From the NCBI RefSeq assembly GCF_900187385.1, contig NZ_FYEY01000001.1, positions 2,108,001-2,172,000 of the forward strand: a DNA stretch of 64,000 nt. The letters are read 5' to 3'. The notes under the pieces were generated by a model. The model did no database searches and was not told the origin of the DNA. It saw only the letters and a program-made list of their open reading frames with translations. The translations under genes were made by a program, and so were the position numbers. Numbering within the stretch: position 1 is the stretch's first letter; each line of letters starts with the position of its first letter. Positions 55,465 through 64,000 of the stretch are shown here, piece by piece. Origin of the DNA: Streptomyces sp. 2114.4 (GTDB lineage Bacteria > Actinomycetota > Actinomycetes > Streptomycetales > Streptomycetaceae).

Positions 55465-55947
55465 CTACAGGTCCAGTTCGGCGCGGACCGTCTTGCCCAC
55501 CGGAACCCGCTCGACGATCTCCCAGCGGTCGGCGAGCGCGGCCACCAGCGGGAGACCGCGCCCCGTTTCGCAGTCCGGGGGCGGAAGCGTGAGCGCGTCG
55601 GGGGACGGTGGGCGCTTCTCCGTGCGGGTGTCGGCGACCTCGACCCGAAGGGTGGCGGGGCGTGCGGCGGCAGCGCCGGGGTGGGCGCAGGACAGGATTG
55701 CGAGGCGCAGTTCGAAGTCCCGTCCGGGGACCCGGCCGTGCGTCACGGCGTTCGCGGCGAGTTCGGCGACGATCACGGCAACGGTGTCGGACAGCTCACT
55801 GCCGTAGGGGAAGCCCCACTGATCGAGCCGGTGGACGGCAAGGCGGCGGGCGAGACGGGCACCGAGGCGGGTCGCGCTGAAGCGCATCGTGAACACACGT
55901 ACGGTGACGGGGGCTTGGGGAGCCCGGGAGGTTGCTTGGACTGACAT
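55465..55947 (-). CDS. Anti-sigma-factor-type ATP-binding protein (HATPase)
   Basis: 160 residues of the SpoIIAB/RsbW-like kinase family common in Streptomyces. The N-box VAVIVAELAANAVTHGRVPG, the D-box (LRVEVADT) and the G-box DCETGRGLPLVAALADRW are present, and it ends GKTVRAELDL. ATG 55947. It is divergent from an XRE/DUF5753 regulator with its DUF397 partner: the trio matches WhiJ/AbaA-like developmental loci. The 3' end is duplicated as a relic at 51117-51209, on the far side of the STAND-kinase pair. Confidence 0.88.
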   Translation of the reverse strand: MSVQATSRAPQAPVTVRVFTMRFSATRLGARLARRLAVHRLDQWGFPYGSELSDTVAVIVAELAANAVTHGRVPGRDFELRLAILSCAHPGAAAARPATLRVEVADTRTEKRPPSPDALTLPPPDCETGRGLPLVAALADRWEIVERVPVGKTVRAELDL

Positions 55948-56115
55948 GCGCCCTACGGTGGCGCCCGTACAGCGGCCGTGGCCAGGGTTTCCGCCCCTAC
56001 AGAGCTCGTACGCAGCGTCAGCGTACGAGTACAAAGGGTAGACATCGGCGATGACGGACCGTACCCATGGACGAGTTGTGCGCGTGGCACGACAGACGCA
56101 TGGGAGGTGGCCGGT

Positions 56116-56949
56116 ATGGCCGGCAAAGCGGGCACCAGCGAGCCCGAAACCACCGACAGCCTCAGGGCCTTCGGAGCCGTGGTGAAGGCGTTCCGGAAGC
56201 GGGCGAAGCTGACGCAGGAGGGACTGGCGCGGCGGGTGGGATTCTCCGCCGGGACCATCGCCTCGATCGAGCAGGGGCGCAGGCTCCCGCCACCGGAGTT
56301 CATCGAGCGGGCCGAACGGGTGCTGGACTCGTTCGGGGTACTGCGGGCGATGGCGGCGCAGTTGGCCCGGCAGCCGGGATTAGCCGCGTGGTTCCGGCAG
56401 TGGGCCCGGCTGGAGGAGCAGGCGATCAGTCTGTACACGTACGAATGCCGGTTGATGCCGGGACTGTTGCAGACGGAGGCGTACGCGCGGGAGCTGTTCG
56501 AGCACCGCATTCCGCTGCTGACCGATGAGGAGACCGAGACCAAGGTGACCGCCCGGCTGGACCGGCAGAAGCTGCTGCGGGACCGGCCGAACACCGCGTT
56601 CAGTTTCATCGTCGACGAGCATGTCTTTCTGCGGCGGACCGGTGGGCCGGACGTGGCCCGGGAGCTCCTTGACCATGTGCTGGAGACCGTCCAGCGCCTC
56701 CGGAATGTCGAGCTGCAAGTCATGCCGTTGGCGAGGGGAGTTCATGCCGGGATGGACGGTCCGCTGCAGCTTCTGGAGACGTCGAACAACCGGTGGTACG
56801 CCTACTGCGAGGGACAACGAAGCGGCCAACTCATCCCTGACTCAAAGAGCATCAGCACACTGCACATGCGCTATGCGAAACTGCGTTCGCAGGCCCTCAC
56901 GCCGGAGGACTCCCGGAGCCTGCTGACGCAGATGCGAGGAGCGCTATGA
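56116..56949 (+). CDS. XRE-family regulator with DUF5753 (WhiJ-like)
   Basis: 277 residues. The helix-turn-helix is FRKRAKLTQEGLARRVGFSA, then GTIASIEQGRRLPPPEFIER. DUF5753 covers ~95-270 (ISLYTYECRLMPGLLQTEAY, FIVDEHVFLRRTGGPDVARE, LETSNNRWYAYCEGQRSGQL). ATG 56116 has ggagg eight bases upstream. Its stop overlaps the DUF397 start as ATGA, so the two are coupled. WhiJ-type proteins regulate Streptomyces development together with their small DUF397 partner. Targets are unknown here. Confidence 0.92.
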   Translation: MAGKAGTSEPETTDSLRAFGAVVKAFRKRAKLTQEGLARRVGFSAGTIASIEQGRRLPPPEFIERAERVLDSFGVLRAMAAQLARQPGLAAWFRQWARLEEQAISLYTYECRLMPGLLQTEAYARELFEHRIPLLTDEETETKVTARLDRQKLLRDRPNTAFSFIVDEHVFLRRTGGPDVARELLDHVLETVQRLRNVELQVMPLARGVHAGMDGPLQLLETSNNRWYAYCEGQRSGQLIPDSKSISTLHMRYAKLRSQALTPEDSRSLLTQMRGAL

Positions 56950-57197
56950 GCAGCACCGAACTGGCCTGGTTCAAGAGCAGCTACAGCGGCAGCGACGGCG
57001 ACAGCTGCGTGGAGGTCGCCCTCTCCTGGTACAAGTCCAGCTACAGCGGCGACTCTGGCGACGACTGCGTCGAGATCGCCGCCTGCCCCGCCACCGTCCA
57101 CATCCGCGACTCCAAGGACAAGGCCGGCCCGCAGCTCGCCGTGCCGAGCGGTGCCTGGGCGGAGTTCGTGTCGTACGCCGTGACGACTTCTGCCTGA
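56946..57197 (+). CDS. DUF397 protein with a duplicated N-terminal motif
   Basis: 83 residues. DUF397 begins once as WFKSSYSGSDGDSCVEVA and then again as WYKSSYSGDSGDDCVEIA before the usual remainder (TVHIRDSKD, AWAEFVSYAVTT). The tandem copy adds ~24 residues to the normal ~60. Coupled to the WhiJ-like regulator by ATGA. The short acidic partner is thought to modulate that regulator. The duplication is not needed for the fold, and both copies keep the Cys. Confidence 0.9.
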   Translation: MSSTELAWFKSSYSGSDGDSCVEVALSWYKSSYSGDSGDDCVEIAACPATVHIRDSKDKAGPQLAVPSGAWAEFVSYAVTTSA

Positions 57198-57349
57198 CGC
57201 CTCGCCAGGTCGGTGTCCCCCGGCGCTTCACGCCCCTCGGCCGCACCGCTCCGGGCCGCACTAGGCTGATCCCCGACCACGCCAACAAGCAGGCGACAAA
57301 CGGGGGACCCGCATACGCAGTGCTGCGGGCGGCGGCCGGCCCCGGGTGG

Positions 57350-57703
57350 TCAGCCGATCTTGACGTACCTGATGGAGACCAATGGCCACCAGGTGCCGCT
57401 GGCCTCCGAGGTCTCCCCGGGGGCGACGGCCGAGCCGTCTCCCTGGCAGTTGTCCGTGGTGTACCAGGTCACCTTCTTGTCGGTGTGATTGGTGATCGTC
57501 TTGTAGCCCCGCGAGCCCGCCGGCGAGCTCTTGGCGAGCTTGTAGCAGTTCCCGTTCTTGGGGTTGGTCAGCGTCCGCTCACCGTTCCCGGAGAATTCGA
57601 GCGTGCCGGTCGCGGCGTTTGCGGCACCCGTTCCCAGTATCAGTAGGGAAGCGGCCATGGCACCCATGGCCAGAGTGCGTCCCGCGTTCCTGCGCATCTT
57701 CAC
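57350..57703 (-). CDS. Small secreted protein with two cysteines
   Basis: 117 residues. The signal peptide VKMRRNAGRTLAMGAMAASL is followed by LILGTGAANA, with cleavage near residue 32. The mature part TGTLEFSGNGERTLTNPKNG continues CYKLAKSS, TNHTDKKVTWYTTDNCQG and ends in SIRYVKIG. Two Cys (NGNCYKL, DNCQGD) probably form a disulfide in a beta-sandwich, resembling small secreted proteins or peptidase-inhibitor-like (I36-type) Streptomyces proteins. GTG 57703 has ggaagag at proper spacing; the ATG two codons later is an alternative. No partner gene. Confidence 0.7.
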   Translation of the reverse strand: MKMRRNAGRTLAMGAMAASLLILGTGAANAATGTLEFSGNGERTLTNPKNGNCYKLAKSSPAGSRGYKTITNHTDKKVTWYTTDNCQGDGSAVAPGETSEASGTWWPLVSIRYVKIG

Positions 57704-57797
57704 GTCGTTCTCTTCCTTCCGGAATGACAACTCGTCCGGGAAGGGACGCTACGCACCGGCGTTATTTTTCACCTATTGACCGCTGTTCACGGGTTAT

Positions 57798-57908
57798 TGG
57801 CGCTTCAAGAGCAGCTACAACGCGGACTCGGGCGACAGCGGTGTGGCGGTCGCCCTCTCCCTGGACGGCCGTCGGCCCGTCATGGTCCCGACGGTTCGGT
57901 GCCTGTGA
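57798..57908 (+). pseudogene. DUF397 fragment
   Basis: In-frame WRFKSSYNADSGDSGVAVAL followed by SLDGRRPVMVPTVRCL and TGA. It matches the start of DUF397 (W.KSSYS....D.CVEVA.) but the Cys is replaced by Gly, and no start codon or usual C-terminus is present. It is a relic of a third DUF397 copy, ~600 bp from the intact one. Confidence 0.6.
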
Positions 57909-57919
57909 GGATAGGCGTC

Positions 57920-58558
57920 ATGAACATGTGGATTCTTGCGGTCACGCTGGTGAAGATGGCCATCGGACGGCCGGCTCACAAGCGCTATCCCGGCGTCCTG
58001 ACCGGCCATCAAAAGTGGATCGTCTCGCTCGATGCGATACTCGCGGAGCGCAGTTGGGGCCATCGCCATCTTGCGCTCTATCCGTTGAAGCGGATCAACC
58101 CCCTGCAATCCCGTGTGAGTCTGAAGACCAGCTGGGGTGTCACCTCGCCCGAGAGTTTCCACTCGACCCTGCAGTGGCTGGCCACCGAGGGCCACCGGAT
58201 GCAGATGGCTCCGGCGCTCGGGCGCCCGCCGGTGGCGTGGGACTTCGGCCGTTACGTCTGGATCGTCCGCGCGGGGTTCGCCGCCGGGTACGTCGACGAA
58301 CCGGGTGCCTGGCAGTTGCTGGGCAATGCCGTGGCGCCCGTGGCCCAGACCTACCGGTCCTGGCAGCAGTTCGCCGACGACTTCGTGGCCGGGCGGGAGC
58401 TGTGGATGCGCTCGGCGGGCAGCGAATGGTCCGGAACGCAGGAGGACACCGTCAGCGCGGTGCGAAGCCTGCTGGATCCCGCGAACGGTGAAAGCCCCTG
58501 GCAGCAGGTGCCGTGGGAGACCATCTACCAGGTCGATCAGCAGATCGGCCGACACTGA
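57920..58558 (+). CDS. DUF1266 domain protein
   Basis: 212 residues. The DUF1266 core is clear: LKTSWGVTSPESFHSTLQWL followed by AWDFGRYVWIVRAGFAAGYV and YRSWQQFADDFVAGRELWMR. Family members (YbeR/YbeU type) have no settled function; some occur with toxin or phage genes. ATG 57920 has gagg upstream at nine bases. The N-terminal MNMWILAVTLVKMAIG is hydrophobic but short. It is convergent with the LacI regulator, and a DUF397 relic precedes it. Confidence 0.82.
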   Translation: MNMWILAVTLVKMAIGRPAHKRYPGVLTGHQKWIVSLDAILAERSWGHRHLALYPLKRINPLQSRVSLKTSWGVTSPESFHSTLQWLATEGHRMQMAPALGRPPVAWDFGRYVWIVRAGFAAGYVDEPGAWQLLGNAVAPVAQTYRSWQQFADDFVAGRELWMRSAGSEWSGTQEDTVSAVRSLLDPANGESPWQQVPWETIYQVDQQIGRH

Positions 58559-58573
58559 CGGAAGCTTCGGACC

Positions 58574-59637
58574 TCACTTCCGCGCCGCCCCCGTCGACCC
58601 CCGCACCACCAGTTCCGGCTGGAAGACGAACTCGGTGCGGCGGGGCGGTTCGCGGCGGCCCGCCGCCCGTTCGTGGATCTCCTCGATCAGGGCGCCGACC
58701 GCGGCCGTCGCCATGGCCTGGACCGGCTGGCGGACGGTGGTCAGGGGCGGGTCGGTGAAGGCGATGAGCTGGGAGTCGTCGAAGCCGACGACCGAGAGGT
58801 CCGCCGGGACGGCCAGGCCGCGCTGGCGGGCCGCGCGGACCACGCCGAGCGCCATCAGGTCGCTGCCGCAGACGATGCCGGTGCAGCCCTGGTCGTCGAG
58901 GAGTGCGGCGGCGGCCGCGTGGCCGCCCTCGACGCTGAACAGGGTGTGCCGGACGCGCCGTTCGGCCTGCCCCCTCGACAGGCCGAACGAGTCCAACAGC
59001 GCCGCCGCGAAGCCCTCGGCCTTGCGGCGGGAGGGCACATAGCGGGCCGGGCCGACGGCCAGCCCGATCCGCTCGTGTCCCAGCTCGGCCAGGTGGCGCA
59101 CGGCCATCCGGGCCGCCGCGCCGTCGTCGGGTGAGACGAACGGCGCGTCGATGTGCTCGTTGTAGCCGTTGATGAGGACGTAGGGGACGCCCCGGGCGGC
59201 CAGGCGGGCGTAGCGGGACGGGTCGGCGCGGGTGTCGGCGTGCAGTCCGGAGAGGAAGACGATGCCGGTGACGCCGCGCTCCTCCAGTTGCTCGACGAGT
59301 TCGTCCTCGGTGGCACCGCCGGGCATCTGGGTGCAGAGGACCGGGGTGTAGCCGTGGCCCGCCAGTGACTGCTCGATGATCTGGGCGAAGGCCGGGAAGA
59401 TCGGGTTGGTCAGTTCGGGGATGACCAGGCCGACCAGCCCGGCGCTGCGTCGCCGCAGCCGGACCGGGCGCTCGTAGCCGAGGACGTCGAGCGCGGCGAG
59501 CACCCGCCGTCGGGTGCCCGCCGCGACGCCCGCCTTGCCGTTCATGACCCGGCTGACGGTCGCCTCGCTGACCTGCGCCTGGGCGGCGATATCGGACAGC
59601 CGGGGGGTGGCCGGGGCGCCGGTGGGATCGGACAGGG

Positions 59638-59641
<4 letters not shown>
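58574..59641 (-). CDS. malR: LacI-family maltose-type regulator
   Basis: 355 residues. The N-terminal LacI helix-turn-helix is RLSDIAAQAQVSEATVSRVM then NGKAGVAAGTRRRVLAALDV, followed by hinge YERPVRLRRRSAGLVGLVIP and a periplasmic-binding-protein-like sensor (VCGSDLMALGVVRAARQRGL, VVGFDDSQLIAFTDPPLTTV). ATG 59641 overlaps the stop of the alpha-glucosidase gene as ATGA. It closes the mal operon and probably represses it, released by maltose or maltodextrin; the pulA upstream repeats may also be its sites. The symbol is assigned by context. Confidence 0.85.
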
Positions 59642-61224
<1,583 letters not shown>

Positions 61225-61225
61225 G

Positions 61226-62128
61226 TCAACCCTTGGTGGTGCCGGCGGTCAGTCCGGCGACGAGGTGGCGCTGGGCGAAGGCGAAGACGAGGGCGGCCGG
61301 CACGGCGATGATCACGGCGGCGGCGGTCATCGAACCCCAGTCGTTGGTGTACTGGTTGACGAAGGTCTGCAGGCCGCCGGCGAGCGTCAGGTTCTCCTCG
61401 CCGGTCATGAAGGCGGAGGCGTAGGCGACCTCGGCCCAGGCGGTGACGAAGGTGTAGAAGCCGGTGACGGCCAGGCCCGGTCTGGCGAGCGGCAGGACCA
61501 GACGCCAGAAGGTGCCGAAGGGGTTGAGGCCGTCGACCCGTCCGGACTCGTCGATCTCCACCGGGATGGTGTCGAAGAAGCCCTTCATCATCCAGGCGCA
61601 GAAGGGGACGGCGATGGTCAGGTAGGTGATGACCAGGCCGGCCGGCTGGTTGAGCAGGCCCAGGCTCGCCAGCAGGTTGTACAGCGGCACGATCAGCACC
61701 GCGACCGGGAACATCTGGGTGATCAGCAGCAGCCACATCAGCGGGCGCATCCCGGGGAAGCGGAAGCGGCTGACGGCGTAGCCGGTGGTGGCGGCGATGA
61801 AGACGCCCAGGACGGTGGTCAGCCCGACGATGATCACGGAGTTCTTGAACCAGGTCAGGAACTCGGTACCGGCCAGGACGTGGGTGTAGTTGGCGAGGGT
61901 GAAGTGGGTGACGATGCTGGTGGAGAAGGCGTCGTTGGTGGGTTTGAAGGACGTCACCAGCAGCCAGAGCGGCGGGAAGACGGCCACGATCGCGGCGATG
62001 ATCAGCGTCGTGTGCAGGGCGATCGAGGCCCGACGGGACCGCTGGTGGCGCCCCCGGGGCGCGGGCCGGTGCGGGGCGCGCGTCCGGGTCGCGGAGGCAC
62101 GGTTGCTCCGTGTACGGGTCAGGGTCAT
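61226..62128 (-). CDS. malG: Maltose/maltodextrin ABC transporter permease
   Basis: 300 residues. After an Arg-rich N-terminus (TRTRSNRASATRTRAPHRPA) come six membrane helices, beginning ASIALHTTLIIAAIVAVFPP. The cytoplasmic EAA loop is IPVEIDESGRVDGLNPFGTF. The C-terminus AFAQRHLVAGLTAGTTKG is the typical MalG end. ATG 62128 is three bases past the malF stop. Partners are MalF and the binding protein; no ATPase gene is in the operon, so a shared ATPase (MsiK type in Streptomyces) is expected. Confidence 0.94.
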   Translation of the reverse strand: MTLTRTRSNRASATRTRAPHRPAPRGRHQRSRRASIALHTTLIIAAIVAVFPPLWLLVTSFKPTNDAFSTSIVTHFTLANYTHVLAGTEFLTWFKNSVIIVGLTTVLGVFIAATTGYAVSRFRFPGMRPLMWLLLITQMFPVAVLIVPLYNLLASLGLLNQPAGLVITYLTIAVPFCAWMMKGFFDTIPVEIDESGRVDGLNPFGTFWRLVLPLARPGLAVTGFYTFVTAWAEVAYASAFMTGEENLTLAGGLQTFVNQYTNDWGSMTAAAVIIAVPAALVFAFAQRHLVAGLTAGTTKG

Positions 62129-62130
62129 AG

Positions 62131-63066
62131 TCACCACACCTCTCCCTGCTTGCGCAGCGCCCGGCGGTAGACCACCGCGACGACCGAGAGCAGGACCAGG
62201 ATCAGGACGCCCCAGGCCGCGGACTCGGAGAAGTTGCGGGGGCTGTCGAGGAAGGAGAGCCGGTAGGCGTAGGTCACCAGGATCTCGGTGGCGTCGCCGG
62301 GGCCGCCCCGGGTCAGCAGGAAGATCACCGGGAACATGTTGAAGGTCCAGATGGTGGAGAGCAGGATCACCGTGCTGCTGACGGCGCGCAGGCCGGGGAC
62401 GGTGATGTGGCAAAACCGCTGCCAGGCGCCCGCGCCGTCCATCTCGGCGGCCTCGTAGAGCTCGCCGGGTATGGACTGCAGTCCGCCGAGCAGCGCGACG
62501 AGCATGAAGGGCACGCCCAGCCAGACGTTGACGGCGATGACCGAGAGCTTGGCCCAGGTCGGGTCGTTGAGCCACGGGACCGCGTCGATACCGCCGCCGG
62601 CCAGCAGCTTGTTGAGGATGCCGTTCTTCTCGTTGTAGAGCATCCGCCAGGTGAAGACCGAGATGAAGGCGGGGATGGCCCACGGCAGGATCAGCGCGAG
62701 CCGGTAGAAGGTGCGGCCGCGCAGCGTGCGGTTGAGCATGTTCGCCAGGGCGAGACCGGTCAGGAAGGTCAGCGAGACGCAGCCGACGGTCCACAGGACG
62801 GTCCAGCCGAGGCGGTCCCAGAAGACGCCGTCACTCAGCACGGCCTTGTAGTTGTCCAGACCGGTGAACTTGTAGGTGGCGGGGAGGTGGTTGACGCCGA
62901 TGTTCCGTTCGACGTTGGCCTCGTTGGCGTCGGTGAGCGAGAGGAAGACGCCGCGCACCAGCGGATAGCCGATGATCACCCCGATGACGAGCACCACCGG
63001 GGCGACCATCGTCCATGCGTACCAGTGGGTGCCCAGCGCCCGGCGCACCCGTACGGCGAAGGTCAC
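62131..63066 (-). CDS. malF: Maltose/maltodextrin ABC transporter permease
   Basis: 311 residues with about six membrane segments (WTMVAPVVLVIGVIIGYPLV first) and the EAA motif YEAAEMDGAGAWQRFCHITV. GTG 63066 overlaps the malE stop as GTGA, so the genes are coupled. It forms the transmembrane pore with MalG. The large extra periplasmic loop of enterobacterial MalF is absent, as usual in Gram-positives. Confidence 0.94.
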   Translation of the reverse strand: MTFAVRVRRALGTHWYAWTMVAPVVLVIGVIIGYPLVRGVFLSLTDANEANVERNIGVNHLPATYKFTGLDNYKAVLSDGVFWDRLGWTVLWTVGCVSLTFLTGLALANMLNRTLRGRTFYRLALILPWAIPAFISVFTWRMLYNEKNGILNKLLAGGGIDAVPWLNDPTWAKLSVIAVNVWLGVPFMLVALLGGLQSIPGELYEAAEMDGAGAWQRFCHITVPGLRAVSSTVILLSTIWTFNMFPVIFLLTRGGPGDATEILVTYAYRLSFLDSPRNFSESAAWGVLILVLLSVVAVVYRRALRKQGEVW

Positions 63067-64000
63067 TTGTAGTCCTTGAGCAGCTTCCGGTAGGCGTCGC
63101 CGGCCGCCTTGGCGGCCTGCTCGGGCGAGGAGGCGCCGGTGAGCACCTTGTTCATCTGCACCTTGATGGGCTCGAAGAGCGAGTTGCCCTCGGCGATCCA
63201 GGGGCGCTGGACGGCTCCGTCGACGGCGGGCTTGAAGAACTGGACCATCTCGTTGTTCTTGACGGCCGGCACCTCGTACACGGACTTGCGGGTGGGCAGC
63301 AGGCTCAGCTTCTCGTTGGTCTGCTGCTGGACCTTGGCCGAGCTCATGTACTTGACGAAGGCGTAGGAGGCCTGGAGGTTCTTGCTGCCGGCGTAGACGG
63401 AGAGGTTCCAGCCGCCCTGCGGGGAGCCCTGGGCGGTGCTGCCGGCGGGCACGGGGGCGACGCCGAGGTTGTCCTTGTTCGCCGGGCCCGTGAAGGCCTT
63501 GCCGGCGCGGGCGCCCTCGATGTCCCAGGGGCCGTCGACGGCCATCGCGACGGTGCCGTCCTTGAGGGCCTTGAGCTGGTTCTCCTGGCCGTCGGTGGCG
63601 TCGGTGACGGCGGCCTTGGAGTCGACCAGAGCCTTGATCGTCTTGAACGCCTTGACGCCGGCACCGTCGTCGATCTCCACGACCTTGTCGCGGGCGTTCA
63701 CCATGTCGCCGCCCTCGCCGTAGAGGTAGGGCAGGAACCAGTAGGGGTCGTCGCCGCGCAGGTAGAGGGCGGTGGCGCCGGTCTTCGCCTTGATCTTCTT
63801 GGCGGCGGTGGCCAGTTCGGCGAAGGTCTTGGGCACCTCGACGCCGGCGTCCTTGAGGAGCTTCTTGTTGTAGAAGAGGCCCAGGGTGTCGATGACCTGG
63901 GGTGCGGCGTAGGTCTTGCCCTTGAACTTGGTGGAGCCGACGGCCTGCGGGAGGTAGTCGTCGGTCTTGTCGAGGGCGGGGGTGCCGTCGAGGGGCGCGA
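63063..64000 (-). CDS. malE: Maltose/maltodextrin-binding lipoprotein, C-terminal part
   Basis: Solute-binding protein of the MalFG transporter. 312 codons are visible; the N-terminus and lipobox lie beyond base 64000. Blocks typical of the family are GKTYAAPQVIDTLGLFYNKK near the window end, FLPYLYGEGGDMVNARDKVV, MAVDGPWDIEGARAGKAFTG and the C-terminal EPIKVQMNKVLTGASSPEQA. Its stop is overlapped by malF. It is expected to be the first gene of the operon, with the regulator-controlled promoter outside the window. Confidence 0.93.
   Translation of the reverse strand, partial: APLDGTPALDKTDDYLPQAVGSTKFKGKTYAAPQVIDTLGLFYNKKLLKDAGVEVPKTFAELATAAKKIKAKTGATALYLRGDDPYWFLPYLYGEGGDMVNARDKVVEIDDGAGVKAFKTIKALVDSKAAVTDATDGQENQLKALKDGTVAMAVDGPWDIEGARAGKAFTGPANKDNLGVAPVPAGSTAQGSPQGGWNLSVYAGSKNLQASYAFVKYMSSAKVQQQTNEKLSLLPTRKSVYEVPAVKNNEMVQFFKPAVDGAVQRPWIAEGNSLFEPIKVQMNKVLTGASSPEQAAKAAGDAYRKLLKDYK

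Overview
The window is high-GC actinobacterial chromosome, almost certainly Streptomyces. The gene order sucB, GntR, aceE, then lipB, lipA, a small ORF, a DUF4191 gene, an RDD gene, glnA, glnII, and finally a maltose/maltodextrin locus is a familiar Streptomyces core layout. Paired GlnR boxes precede both glutamine synthetase genes, and Streptomyces-type families (WhiJ-like XRE/DUF397/anti-sigma, NsdA-like regulator, DUF397, DUF5753) are present. I see no tRNA, rRNA or CRISPR array.

Layout. 1-6 kb: the end of the 2-oxoglutarate dehydrogenase E2 gene, a GntR regulator, the pyruvate dehydrogenase E1 gene (broken by two single-base frameshifts in C runs, probably sequence errors), a repeat-filled spacer and a WYL regulator. 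6-14 kb: two SDR proteins, a membrane protein with a sigma-like N-terminus (its paralogue lies at 41.8 kb), a DUF4240 protein, an FAD oxidoreductase and an NsdA-like regulator. 14-20 kb: lipoate synthesis, conserved membrane proteins and glnA. 20-31 kb is accessory: two decayed small genes, an Fpg/Nei glycosylase, a carnitine-acyltransferase-like enzyme beside a BesD-like Fe(II)/2-oxoglutarate oxygenase, a 2,4-dienoyl-CoA-reductase-like flavoenzyme with a PadR regulator and a palindromic operator, a CoA ligase and a Gfo/Idh oxidoreductase. 31-38 kb: glnII, a DUF6891/rhomboid-like pair, a cysteine-rich leader peptide with an attenuator-like hairpin ahead of an orphan winged-helix regulator, and an overlapping ornithine-lipid operon (olsB, olsA, dedA). 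38-46 kb: a secreted GH89 enzyme, DUF397, the membrane-protein paralogue, a methyltransferase and a divergent MarR/monooxygenase pair. 46-50 kb: a secreted pullulanase and two unrecognised proteins. 51-58 kb: a STAND-type NTPase with an APH-fold kinase, bordered on one side by a cluster of gene relics (OmpR tail, anti-sigma tail, frameshifted trypco2, IS630 tail) and on the other by a WhiJ-like regulatory trio. 58-64 kb: malE-malF-malG-alpha-glucosidase-LacI regulator, reading leftwards, with overlapping or nearly abutting genes.

How they work together. The core genes link pyruvate and 2-oxoglutarate oxidation, lipoylation of the dehydrogenase E2 subunits (LipA/LipB) and nitrogen assimilation under GlnR. 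Pullulanase and the mal operon form an alpha-glucan uptake pathway. The most interesting accessory pieces are the STAND-kinase module, the Cys-leader attenuator, and the oxygenase/acyltransferase pair.
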